6,766 bases of DNA from Clostridiales bacterium UBA1380 (GCA_002305445.1 DBRA01000068.1:1-6766), one strand, 5' to 3'. Positions 1 to 6,184 are shown, counted from the first letter of the stretch. The notes: generated from the sequence alone by a model not told the origin. Translations and numbers: made by a program.

Positions 1-1
1 A

Positions 2-76
2 GTGGCTTTTTTGTTGGGTTATGAATATTATTATGCCGTTATGGCCGTAATCGGGCTCTCGGCGCAAAATATTTAA
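2..76 (+). CDS. possible C-terminus of an upstream membrane protein (partial)
   Basis: One frame is open from the left edge to a TAA at 74-76 and would encode 24 residues. They are mostly hydrophobic, starting VAFLLGYEYYYAV and ending GLSAQNI, which would fit the last membrane-spanning segment of a transporter or other integral membrane protein. The codons GCC, GTA, ATC, GGG, CTC, TCG and GCG resemble those of the other genes here, and base composition turns AT-rich right after the stop. However, 24 open codons at a window edge can occur by chance, so this is tentative and no family can be named. Confidence 0.3.
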   Translation: MAFLLGYEYYYAVMAVIGLSAQNI

Positions 77-127
77 TACATTATAAAAAACAGAAAACAC
101 AGGTTAATAAACTATACAAAAATAAAG

Positions 128-156
128 TTGACACAAAAAAATAAGAATATTATAAT
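128..156 (+). promoter_or_regulatory. consensus sigma-A promoter of the solute-binding lipoprotein gene
   Basis: A perfect -35 TTGACA (128-133) and a perfect -10 TATAAT (151-156) are separated by exactly 17 bp. Transcription should start near 162-164, giving a leader of about 27 nt before the ATG at 190. The in-frame ATG at 160 lies before this start site, so it would not be in the transcript. A promoter this close to consensus implies strong expression by the housekeeping sigma factor. No operator-like dyad is evident around it. Confidence 0.85.
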
Positions 157-189
157 ATAATGAACAACTTATTAAATAAGGAGCGATCT

Positions 190-1680
190 ATGAAAAAACG
201 CGTTATCTCACTGCTTATTGCCGTGCTGATCGTACTGCTTCCCGCATGCGCTCAGTCGACCGACGATAAAGACACACAGAACGCCGGCGATTCGTCGGGA
301 TCGGCTGTTGACAGTTCCGTCGAAGCGGCTGAAACCGAGCGTTTATACCCTGATCTGCCCGATAAGAATTATAATAACGAAGCGTTTACGATACTTGTTT
401 CATCCAACAACGAGTACGGAACGGTCAAGGACGATTTCACCGCCGAGGAGATGAACGCCGAGCCGATAAACGACGCGCGCTACGTGCGCAACACCACGGT
501 CGAGGACAAATTCGGCGTCGACATCAAAGTCATCCAAGCCGACCTCGGTTCGGACGTCGGCTACAACCTCGTTAAAACGAGCGTAACATCGGGCGATTTC
601 GCTTACGATTTCGCGATGGTGTGCGGATACGCGGCATGCAAGCTCGCGACGCAGAACTACCTGCTCGACCTCAAGAAGGTGCCGTATATTGGCCTCGACA
701 AGCCGTGGTGGGATCAGAAGGCAAACTCCGACCTGACTGTCTTCAACCACCTGTTCTATACGACCGGCGATATCAGCACCGCCGACAACGAGGCCACCTA
801 CTGCATCATGTTCAATAAGAACCTGATCACCGACCTTAGAATGGAAGATCCCTACGAGCTTGTCAGAACCGGCAAGTGGACGATAGACAAGTACATCGAG
901 ATGGCGGGCTCGGTCTCGACCGACCTCGACGGCGACGGCAAGTACACGAAGGACGACCAGTACGGCGCGCTGATCTGGGACGACACGATGATGGGTATCG
1001 TCAACGCCGCCGGCGAAAAATGCTCGTCCGTCGAAAACGGCGAGATAAAGCTGACGCTTAACTCGGAAAAGACCGTCACGATGATCGAGAAGTTCTTCTC
1101 TTTCGCGTTTGACAAGACCCGCGCCTACACGTACCAGCGTTACAACTGGGACGACAAGCTGCTCTGCACGATGTTCATGAACAACCAGGCGCTGTTCATC
1201 AACCAGCTCATGCAGCTCATTCCGAAGCTGCGCGAGATGAACGCCGACTTCGGCATAATACCGTACTTCAAGTACGACGAGGCGCAGAAGGAATATTACA
1301 ACACCGTCGGCTCGTGGCACAGCGTGTTCCTCTGCGTGCCGAAGGTTCAGAAGGATGTCGAGCGCACCGGTATAGTCATCGAAGCGCTCGCCGCGGAATC
1401 GAAGTATACGGTCACGCCCGCGTACTACGACATCACGCTCAAGACGAAGGCCGCGCGCGACGAGGAGTCCGGCGAAATGCTCGACCTCATCTTCCAGACG
1501 CGCATCTACGACCTCGGCTGGTACTACCAGTTCGGCAACTACAACGAAAGCGTCATGAACCTGCTGCGCAACTTCCAGAACGAGTTCACATCGATGTACA
1601 AGAGAACCGAGAAAGCGGCGCAGAAAATGATCGACAAGACGAACGAAGCCTTCCGCGAAGCGGATACGGATAACGGCTGA
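190..1680 (+). CDS. extracellular solute-binding lipoprotein (ABC-transporter type)
   Basis: Predicted 496-residue membrane-anchored substrate-binding protein, the extracellular receptor of an ABC importer. Residues 1-19 form a lipoprotein signal peptide: MKKR, a hydrophobic stretch, then LLPAC with Cys20 as the lipidation site (Pro at -2 is slightly unusual). A Ser/Asp-rich linker follows, and the body starts at the FTILVSSNN strand. Length and pattern fit the family 1 (sugar-type) binding proteins common in Clostridia. Residues 245-256 contain DLDGDG followed by KYTKDD, a calcium-loop-like motif seen in such proteins. The start at 190 is chosen because AAGGAG (178-183) lies 6 nt upstream and because the promoter would start RNA after the alternative ATG at 160. 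No permease or ATPase gene lies within the window and a terminator follows, so it appears monocistronic. The ligand cannot be told; sugars or oligosaccharides are the usual guess. Confidence 0.88.
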   Translation: MKKRVISLLIAVLIVLLPACAQSTDDKDTQNAGDSSGSAVDSSVEAAETERLYPDLPDKNYNNEAFTILVSSNNEYGTVKDDFTAEEMNAEPINDARYVRNTTVEDKFGVDIKVIQADLGSDVGYNLVKTSVTSGDFAYDFAMVCGYAACKLATQNYLLDLKKVPYIGLDKPWWDQKANSDLTVFNHLFYTTGDISTADNEATYCIMFNKNLITDLRMEDPYELVRTGKWTIDKYIEMAGSVSTDLDGDGKYTKDDQYGALIWDDTMMGIVNAAGEKCSSVENGEIKLTLNSEKTVTMIEKFFSFAFDKTRAYTYQRYNWDDKLLCTMFMNNQALFINQLMQLIPKLREMNADFGIIPYFKYDEAQKEYYNTVGSWHSVFLCVPKVQKDVERTGIVIEALAAESKYTVTPAYYDITLKTKAARDEESGEMLDLIFQTRIYDLGWYYQFGNYNESVMNLLRNFQNEFTSMYKRTEKAAQKMIDKTNEAFREADTDNG

Positions 1681-1703
1681 TAAAGCCCGCGACACGTTTA
1701 AAA

Positions 1704-1770
1704 GCAAATAACTGCCGGCAAAATCCGCGGGATGCGCGTATGGCAGATAACGGCCGGCAGCATCCGCGGA
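1704..1770 (+). repeat. two-copy 28-nt direct repeat in the 3' untranslated region
   Basis: Positions 1704-1731 and 1743-1770 match at 23 of 28 bases by my alignment. Both share GCA, ATAAC, GCCGGCA and ATCCGCGG in order, and the copies start 39 bp apart. They lie between the lipoprotein stop codon and its terminator. Each copy has internal dyads (GCCGGC, CCGCGG), so the RNA could form alternative hairpins before the terminator. Function unknown. Confidence 0.6.
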
Positions 1771-1791
1771 ACCGTCAAATAATAGAAATCG

Positions 1792-1826
1792 CCGCATGAA
1801 CCGTTAATCGGTTCATGCGGTTTTTT
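1792..1826 (+). terminator. intrinsic terminator of the lipoprotein gene
   Basis: A perfect 12-bp stem, CCGCATGAACCG (1792-1803) with its complement (1809-1820), closes a 5-nt TTAAT loop and is followed directly by six T residues (1821-1826). It ends the transcript about 110 nt after the stop codon and isolates it from the coat gene downstream. Confidence 0.93.
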
Positions 1827-1945
1827 CGCGCCCGCACCCTCGCCTCCGGCGCGGGATATAAAAAACGCTGTAATGCTGCAGTTTATCGAAAATTGATTGA
1901 ATAAAACGGCGGCAATTACACAATCATAATAGCGGAGGTGAATTT

Positions 1946-2398
1946 ATGCAGCTTACTCAGAAAGAAACATCCCTTCTCAAGGACATGAAAGATTACGAAA
2001 AGCTGTGCGTCGATAAGTACACCAAATATTCGTCGAGCGCAAACGACCCGCAGCTGAAAAACCTGTTCTCCGAAGCCGCCAAGATCGAGCAGTCGCATTA
2101 CGACACGCTTTCGAGGATCGAAAGCGGCTCCGCGCCGCAGCAGAACGGCAGCAATCAGTTGCAGCCCACATTCACGGCGAAGTACACGAGCACCGACAAC
2201 GCCGAAAAGCAGAACGACGCGTATCTGTGCTCCGACCTGCTCGAGACCGAAAAAGGCGCGTCGCATCTTTACGACACGTGCGTGTTCGAATTTACCGATG
2301 CCACGCTCCGCGACGCGTTGAACCAGATTCAGAAGGACGAGCAGCACCACGGCAAAATGCTCTACGACTACATGTCAAAGAACGCAATGTACTCCTAA
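1946..2398 (+). CDS. CotF-family spore coat protein with ferritin-like helices
   Basis: 150-residue protein resembling the Coat F family, abundant in spore-forming Clostridia and Bacilli; CotF was first described as a Bacillus subtilis spore coat component. The typical opening (LTQKE, LLKDMKDYEKLCVDKY, DPQLKNLF) is present. It reads as two helical hairpins split by a Gln/Asn/Ser-rich linker (about 60-85). Candidate metal ligands are Glu18, Glu48 with His51 (EQSH), Glu100 or Glu102, and Glu132 with His135 (EQHH), the layout of a ferritin-like di-iron four-helix bundle. GGAGGTG (1934-1940) sits 5 nt before the ATG, giving a confident start. It likely acts in the developing spore or its coat. 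No sigma-A or clear sporulation promoter was recognised upstream. It converges on the minus-strand CCG genes. Metal binding and spore localisation are inferred. Confidence 0.88.
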   Translation: MQLTQKETSLLKDMKDYEKLCVDKYTKYSSSANDPQLKNLFSEAAKIEQSHYDTLSRIESGSAPQQNGSNQLQPTFTAKYTSTDNAEKQNDAYLCSDLLETEKGASHLYDTCVFEFTDATLRDALNQIQKDEQHHGKMLYDYMSKNAMYS

Positions 2399-2451
2399 CG
2401 CGCGATATACCTTTTGAAACGCAAGGACTTCCTACCGGATATGGGAATCTG

Positions 2452-2492
2452 AAAAAGCGCCGTACGACACGCTGTCGCGAGTCGTACGGCGC
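2452..2492 (-). terminator. intrinsic terminator of the CCG operon, possibly bidirectional
   Basis: A perfect 12-bp stem, GCGCCGTACGAC (2457-2468) and its complement (2481-2492), encloses a 12-nt loop. Read on the minus strand it is followed at once by TTTTT (complement of 2452-2456), a good terminator for the gene whose stop is at 2504. Read on the plus strand it lies about 60 nt after the CotF stop but is followed only by a GC step and scattered T residues, so it may also end that transcript, less efficiently. Confidence 0.82.
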
Positions 2493-2503
2493 CGCGCTTT
2501 ATG

Positions 2504-2839
2504 TTATGGTTGCTTTTTCTCGCCGTCCGTGTTATCGGGCGGGAGCGTGCATTTTACGTAGGCTTCGCCGGGCGACGCCATTACGCCGAACACTGCGTCG
2601 ACTTTGATCTTCATTGTCTGTGACATGGTGATACGGCAGCTGCCGCTCGACGTGTCGCATTCGGCTGTCGGTTCGCCGCAGCATTCGTATGTTACGCGGT
2701 CGACTCTCACATAAGGGATGAGATCAACCGGCATGCTGACGTCCGCGTATTCTAACGCGGTCTTTGAATAAGCGTTATCCGGACGGCGTTCTCTTCTGTA
2801 TTTATAAGACGCGCCGCCCTCGTTTTTCGCAGCGGTCAT
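2504..2839 (-). CDS. small CCG-motif Cys-containing protein, putative spore surface protein (second paralog)
   Basis: 111-residue soluble protein without signal peptide or membrane segment. After a charged, Tyr/Arg-rich N-terminus (1-32) comes a compact domain: DVSMPVDLIPYVR, then CCGEP (Cys53-Cys54), Cys61, GSCR (Cys68), SQT, and Cys97 near the end. Residues 33-59 align without gaps to residues 66-92 of the upstream gene's product with 11 of 27 identities, and GSCR and QT recur after the gap, so the two are paralogs. From memory, similar CCG proteins occur in spore-forming Clostridia, where a disulfide-linked spore surface role seems likely, but I know of no established function. ATG 2839 is forced by an in-frame TAA four codons upstream. 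There is no Shine-Dalgarno; translation may depend on coupling to the upstream gene 35 bp away, which shares its terminator. Confidence 0.68.
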   Translation of the reverse strand: MTAAKNEGGASYKYRRERRPDNAYSKTALEYADVSMPVDLIPYVRVDRVTYECCGEPTAECDTSSGSCRITMSQTMKIKVDAVFGVMASPGEAYVKCTLPPDNTDGEKKQP

Positions 2840-2854
2840 ATTACATAGTTAAGC

Positions 2855-2871
2855 AACTGCTTTTTGCAGTT
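2855..2871 (-). other. small intercistronic hairpin between the CCG genes
   Basis: AACTGC (2855-2860) and GCAGTT (2866-2871) form a 6-bp stem around a five-base loop (AAAAA in the minus-strand RNA). It lies between the stop of the first CCG gene and the ATG of the second. No U-run follows, so it is unlikely to be a terminator; it could affect coupling or mRNA stability. Confidence 0.4.
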
Positions 2872-2874
2872 ACT

Positions 2875-3309
2875 TCAATCTCTTCTGTTATTGACGCCGC
2901 GGCTTTCCACAATGGGGTCATCCGCGACGGCTGTTGCGGTGAATGATAAAGGTACGGCTACGCAGATTGTCTGAGTAACGACGAACCTGCAGGAGCCGTT
3001 TTTACTTCCTCTGGGCGGCGGTCCGCCGGGCCTTACGACAGGATCTCCGCAGCACCTGACCTCTGCGGGTCCGCATCTGACGCTCGGTGTAACGTCTACG
3101 GCCACGCAAACATCCATGGATTGATAGCATACATCGGTGCATTGTCTGCCTGGGGGCGGAGGTATAATTGCGTCGGGTCCCAGCCCTTCGGGCTCAAACT
3201 TTTCGGGTTCGGACATTTCGGGTTCCTGCTTTTCGGGCTCGCGCTTTTCAGGTTCGCGTTTATCGGGTTCCTGACTTTCAAGTTCACGCTTTTCGGGTTC
3301 GAATTCCAA
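2875..3309 (-). CDS. CCG-motif Cys-rich protein with EPEKR pentapeptide repeats, putative spore surface protein (first paralog)
   Basis: 144-residue protein in two parts. Residues 4-43 are eight pentapeptides of the pattern E-P-E-K-x (EPEKR, ELESQ, EPDKR, EPEKR, EPEKQ, EPEMS, EPEKF, EPEGL), a highly charged extended stalk ending in a PPPPG linker. Residues 57-134 are a Cys-rich domain with eight Cys (57, 61, 68, 79, 86, 87, 107, 116) containing DVCVAVDVTPSVR, CCGDP, GSCRF and TQTICVAVP. No signal peptide is seen, as expected for proteins assembled on the spore inside the mother cell. The start is a TTG: an in-frame TAG lies seven codons upstream and no ATG or GTG occurs between. AAAGGAGGG (3322-3330) is strong, but the gap from GGAGG to TTG is 13 nt, longer than usual. 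It is the first gene of the CCG operon. The spore role is inferred. Confidence 0.7.
   Translation of the reverse strand: MEFEPEKRELESQEPDKREPEKREPEKQEPEMSEPEKFEPEGLGPDAIIPPPPGRQCTDVCYQSMDVCVAVDVTPSVRCGPAEVRCCGDPVVRPGGPPPRGSKNGSCRFVVTQTICVAVPLSFTATAVADDPIVESRGVNNRRD
3181..3300 (-). repeat. in-frame 15-bp tandem repeat (8 units)
   Basis: Eight degenerate 15-bp units encode the E-P-E-K-x pentapeptides of the first CCG protein. Because 15 is a multiple of three, every frame across the array shows a pentapeptide period (for example NPKSx in another minus frame), which creates long overlapping open frames that I regard as spurious. Such arrays often vary in copy number between strains. Confidence 0.85.
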
Positions 3310-3478
3310 GGCTGCTGTCTGCCCTCCTTTCTATGTCGGGCTGTTATAAGCATATGCGAATGGTTGTCCGGGCGCTACGCGCGGCGCTTCGGCGCTGCGG
3401 GCTGTATATGCGCGATACAGGCTCGCAAAGCGTTGCCGACGCTGTTGTAAGTCGAAAATGCTTGTATTTATGCATAAT

Positions 3479-3520
3479 AAAAAATATCCGGTGCGCCCCG
3501 TATGGTTCGGCGCGCCGGAT
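3479..3520 (-). terminator. intrinsic terminator downstream of the REC-GGDEF-EAL gene
   Basis: ATCCGGTGCGCC (3486-3497) pairs with GGCGCGCCGGAT (3509-3520): 12 pairs with one G-U, around an 11-nt loop. On the minus strand it is followed by A and then six T residues (complement of 3479-3484). It lies 200 nt beyond the stop at 3720 and separates that gene from the CCG operon. Confidence 0.8.
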
Positions 3521-3600
3521 TGCAGTATTCTGTAATGTTGTGTACCCCGTATCGCGTATGCGGAAGGATTCGCGCATGAGTCGCGCGTCAGCTCAGACAG

Positions 3601-3670
3601 CGGCGGCGGCATTTATATCGGCGCATCGTAAGCGCGCAGGATTATGCATGAATGTGTAAAGCCGCCGCCG
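3601..3670. repeat. GC-rich inverted repeat
   Basis: CGGCGGCGGC (3601-3610) and GCCGCCGCCG (3661-3670) are perfect 10-bp complements. After one bulged A the stem extends by TTTA (3612-3615) with TAAA (3657-3660), leaving a loop of about 41 nt. It lies in the 3' untranslated region of the c-di-GMP gene and has no U-run. It might stabilise the 3' end or slow polymerase, but the wide loop weakens the case. Confidence 0.45.
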
Positions 3671-3719
3671 TACATTTCGGCCGCTTCGCTTAACTTTCAT
3701 GCACCGCACGCAGCGTTAA

Positions 3720-5948
3720 TCAACTCTCGTCCGGCGGGCCGGTCAGCCGCCTCTTGAGATTCTCTATGTCGAGCTCAAGCTGCTTCTCCGCCGATATATC
3801 GTAAAAAACGGCCAGCAGAAGGCTTTTTTCTTCTGTTCCGGCGATGTTTCGTATATGAATTCTGTACCATGTCTTCACTCCGGCGCTGTCCGTGTGATAG
3901 TATTCGCATGTCGCGAGCGTCTTTGACTCGCCCGCGCGCGTTATCGCGTTCGATACCGCCATCCCGTACCCGCTCTTGAACAGCGCTTCCGCCAAAAATT
4001 CGCACGAATCGCCGCAGTCGAACGCCTGCCGGAACGCGCCGTTGACGCGGACAGCGGTGAAATCGCGGCCGGTGTATTCGATGACGACCATCGGCTGCTT
4101 GATTCTGCCGTAGAACTGCTCGGCTTCGGGCGTGCTGCAGACCAGCGCGCGGTACAAAGTCCGGTCGTCGGCGCTGCGTCGCGCACAGTGACCGTCGGCG
4201 CAGCACCTGAGAAGGCGCTTGTAATCTTCGACCGGCATCGGCTTCGCGTAATAATAACCCTGTATATAGTCGCAGCCGAGCGCGGTCACAAGCTCGGCTT
4301 GCTCCTTTGTCTCGACGCCTTCGATGATTACCGGCATACCGAGCCACTTAGACATCCGTATCGTCGACGCGATTATCTTAACCGTTTTGTCGTTGCAGTC
4401 GGAGGGACCGCGCGAGGATATGACCTTCATATCTATCTTCAGAATATCGAAGTCGAGGTCCTTAAGCGTGTTGAGCGACGAATAGCCGCAGCCGAAATCG
4501 TCCATCATAATTATGAATCCGGCCTTGCGCAGCGCCGCTATCGTCCTCTGGAACTGTTGCGTGTTTTCGTTGTATGCGCTTTCGGTGATTTCAAGATTGA
4601 GCTGAGAGGGGTCGATCCCGTATCGTTTCGTAAGGCTGATAAGGATCGACGCGAGCGCCGAGTTATAAAAATTGACGCGGCTGACGTTGACGGAGACTGG
4701 CGCGTGCGGCATACCCATCGCATTCAGGCGCGCGATGTCGGCGCAGACGGTTTCCCAGACGTAAAAGTCAAGCCGGCTGATGAAGCCGTTCTTCTCGAAT
4801 ACGGGGATGAATTCGCTCGGCGGGATGATTCCCTTTTCGGGGTGGATCCAGCGGACGAGCGCTTCCGCGCCGTAGGGTTTACCGCTGTCGACCGCGTATT
4901 TGGGCTGATAGTACACAACAAACTGGCGCTGCTTCAGAGCCTGGTTCATCGCGCCGACAATCTCGGTCTCGCGTGCGGCGAGCTCGCCCATAGACTTTTT
5001 ATAGTATTCGATGAGGCGCAGGTAATTGCCTTTGCATTTTTTCGCGGCCATGCTCGCGTTGTCGTACATGTTCTCGACCGGCATCGCGTTGTCTTCGATT
5101 ATGTATATGCCGATGCTTGGGACAAGCTCGAAGTCGCTTTTATAGGATTTGAAAAGCAGACCCGCGGACTCCAGCGATCTCTCCAGTTCCCTGCTTGTCT
5201 TAAACGGCATGAAAATACAAAAATCATCGGCGCCCATGTGGCCTATGACGGTTTTATCCGCGTCGGCGGCGGTAAGGCTGCGCAGCCTGTCGGCGATGCC
5301 AACGAGCAGCGCGTCTCCCTCGGCGGTGCCGAAGAAGGTGTTGATGAGCTTGAAGTTGTCGATGTCGAATCGGATGAACGCGAAGCGCTCGGACGGATGG
5401 CGGTCGAGCAGCGCCCGTACGGCTTCGAAAAACTTCATGCGGTTGTAAAGACCCGTCAGCGCGGAATGTTCGGACATGTACTGGAGCTGCGAAAACGCGC
5501 TGAGCCGGCTCTGAAGTATCGCGTTTTTGACGCGGAACCTGATGATGTCTGCGTTATACGACTTAAGCACAAAATCCCACGTGCACAGCTCGAGCGCGCG
5601 CAGCTCGCTGACCTGAGATTCGTTTTCGGTCACGGCGACGACGGGGATCCCCTCGTATCTGCCGCCGATGGTGAATTCCCGCAGCATCCTGCCGCAGTCC
5701 GGCACAGGCTCGGCGAAATCGAGAATCACGGCGCAGATGCTGTCCGCCTCGCGTTCAAGCAGTTCGAGCGCTTCGCCTGCGCACGACGCTTCGATAATGC
5801 TGTAGCTGTTTCGCAGTATTTTTTGGAGCAGATAACAGCTGACCTTGTTGTTATCGACAATAAGAACAGTATTCGGCAGCTTGGAACGAATGGATTCGCG
5901 AGATGTCACGCGGCTTATATTGAATTTACGTTCCGCGGCGAAATTCAT
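3720..5948 (-). CDS. REC-GGDEF(degenerate)-EAL-PAS-like protein, predicted c-di-GMP phosphodiesterase
   Basis: 742-residue cytoplasmic signalling protein predicted to hydrolyse cyclic di-GMP under control of phosphorylation. Residues 26-145 are a receiver domain with Asp32, phospho-acceptor Asp77, Thr107 and Lys129. Residues 160-312 are a GGDEF domain (LTGLYNR, FDIDNFK) whose signature is GADDF (239-243) and which lacks the usual N-D and G-H residues around 203-208; no RxxD inhibitory site is visible. It is probably inactive as a cyclase and may sense GTP. Residues 333-580 are an EAL domain with the key residues kept: Glu362 (EAL), Asn421, Glu453, Asp483-Asp484, Lys504, Glu543 and QGY (563-565), so phosphodiesterase activity is likely. 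Residues 612-728 resemble a PAS domain, ending WYRIHIRNI and AVFYDIS before a short coiled coil. ATG 5948 follows an in-frame TAA; AAGGAG (5961-5966) is 12 nt away, a long gap. No histidine kinase is adjacent. Confidence 0.92.
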   Translation of the reverse strand: MNFAAERKFNISRVTSRESIRSKLPNTVLIVDNNKVSCYLLQKILRNSYSIIEASCAGEALELLEREADSICAVILDFAEPVPDCGRMLREFTIGGRYEGIPVVAVTENESQVSELRALELCTWDFVLKSYNADIIRFRVKNAILQSRLSAFSQLQYMSEHSALTGLYNRMKFFEAVRALLDRHPSERFAFIRFDIDNFKLINTFFGTAEGDALLVGIADRLRSLTAADADKTVIGHMGADDFCIFMPFKTSRELERSLESAGLLFKSYKSDFELVPSIGIYIIEDNAMPVENMYDNASMAAKKCKGNYLRLIEYYKKSMGELAARETEIVGAMNQALKQRQFVVYYQPKYAVDSGKPYGAEALVRWIHPEKGIIPPSEFIPVFEKNGFISRLDFYVWETVCADIARLNAMGMPHAPVSVNVSRVNFYNSALASILISLTKRYGIDPSQLNLEITESAYNENTQQFQRTIAALRKAGFIIMMDDFGCGYSSLNTLKDLDFDILKIDMKVISSRGPSDCNDKTVKIIASTIRMSKWLGMPVIIEGVETKEQAELVTALGCDYIQGYYYAKPMPVEDYKRLLRCCADGHCARRSADDRTLYRALVCSTPEAEQFYGRIKQPMVVIEYTGRDFTAVRVNGAFRQAFDCGDSCEFLAEALFKSGYGMAVSNAITRAGESKTLATCEYYHTDSAGVKTWYRIHIRNIAGTEEKSLLLAVFYDISAEKQLELDIENLKRRLTGPPDES

Positions 5949-6028
5949 AACTTAAAAATACTCCTTGATTAGCTTAAACTGCCGAATAAAACGTTATAGT
6001 TTCCATCAAATGACGGCCCATGGCATAC

Positions 6029-6057
6029 AGAATAACATATCATGTTAAAAATTTCAA
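6029..6057 (-). promoter_or_regulatory. candidate promoter of the c-di-GMP gene with a dyad in the spacer
   Basis: On the minus strand, TTGAAA (6052-6057, -35) and TATTCT (6029-6034, -10) are spaced by 17 bp, matching consensus at 5 of 6 and 4 of 6. Transcription would start near 6022, leaving a leader of about 74 nt. A 15-bp dyad, TAACATATCATGTTA (6033-6047), with 6-bp arms lies in the spacer and could be an operator. The region is very AT-rich, so chance matches are likely. Confidence 0.35.
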
Positions 6058-6155
6058 TACTTAAATCGATATATAATTACATAAAAATAATATTATTAAT
6101 GTTATTACTAAAAAATGTTACCAAGCGCGAAGGGTATCGGCAACGTAAAAAAGTG

Positions 6156-6184
6156 TTGCAATTTTAACGCCGCCGTGGTATAAT
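6156..6184 (+). promoter_or_regulatory. extended -10 promoter driving the tRNA-Ser locus
   Basis: TTGCAA (6156-6161) and a perfect TATAAT (6179-6184) are 17 bp apart, and TGG just before the -10 supplies an extended -10 element. Transcription should start near 6191, 32 nt before the truncated tRNA copy at 6223. No comparable promoter is seen directly before the intact tRNA at 6415, so this one probably drives it through the 192-bp insertion. Confidence 0.75.

Larger units (their letters stand above)
3310..3719. other. 410-bp intergenic region without a convincing gene
   Basis: It lies between the 5' end of the CCG operon and the 3' end of the c-di-GMP gene, both on the minus strand. It holds the terminator at 3479-3520, the GC-rich inverted repeat at 3601-3670 and the ribosome site at 3322-3330. 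Open frames here lack ribosome sites and largely extend over the repeat array. The CCG operon promoter must lie here; I found no sigma-A match. A CATA-containing stretch near 3350 on the minus strand recalls mother-cell sigma -10 elements but lacks a matching -35. Confidence 0.5.

Noticed and set aside
160..189. Upstream ATG at 160 as the start of the lipoprotein
   Set aside because: It lies before the predicted transcription start and has no ribosome site. The ATG at 190 has AAGGAG 6 nt upstream and begins a standard lipoprotein signal peptide.
400..1797. 465-codon open frame on the minus strand opposite the lipoprotein gene
   Set aside because: It is antisense to a well-supported gene. Its product is an Arg/Val/Leu-rich composition artefact without a recognisable domain, and it runs across the terminator. 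The GC-rich third positions of the real gene explain the lack of stops.
1893..1931. Possible sporulation promoter (TGAATA with CATAATA) or sigma-A promoter before the CotF-like gene
   Set aside because: The TGAATA to CATAATA spacing is 21 bp, too long for sigma-G, and the start site would fall inside or next to the ribosome site. The TTGATT alternative has a -10 matching only 2 of 6.
1916..2350. Minus-strand open frame opposite the CotF-like gene
   Set aside because: It is antisense to a gene with a strong ribosome site and family match, and shows no recognisable motif.
3181..3300. CRISPR-like regularity of the short repeats
   Set aside because: The units are contiguous 15-bp in-frame coding repeats without spacers, and no cas gene is present.
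3096..3353. Alternative minus frame with ATG 3353 and NPKSx repeats
   Set aside because: The 15-bp array is periodic in all frames. The ribosome site lies inside this frame rather than before it, and it lacks the CCG domain shared with the paralog.
4188..5972. 594-codon open frame on the plus strand opposite the REC-GGDEF-EAL gene
   Set aside because: It is a shadow of a gene with clear domains and catalytic motifs, shows no domain itself and has biased composition (Arg, Val, Asp, Ala).
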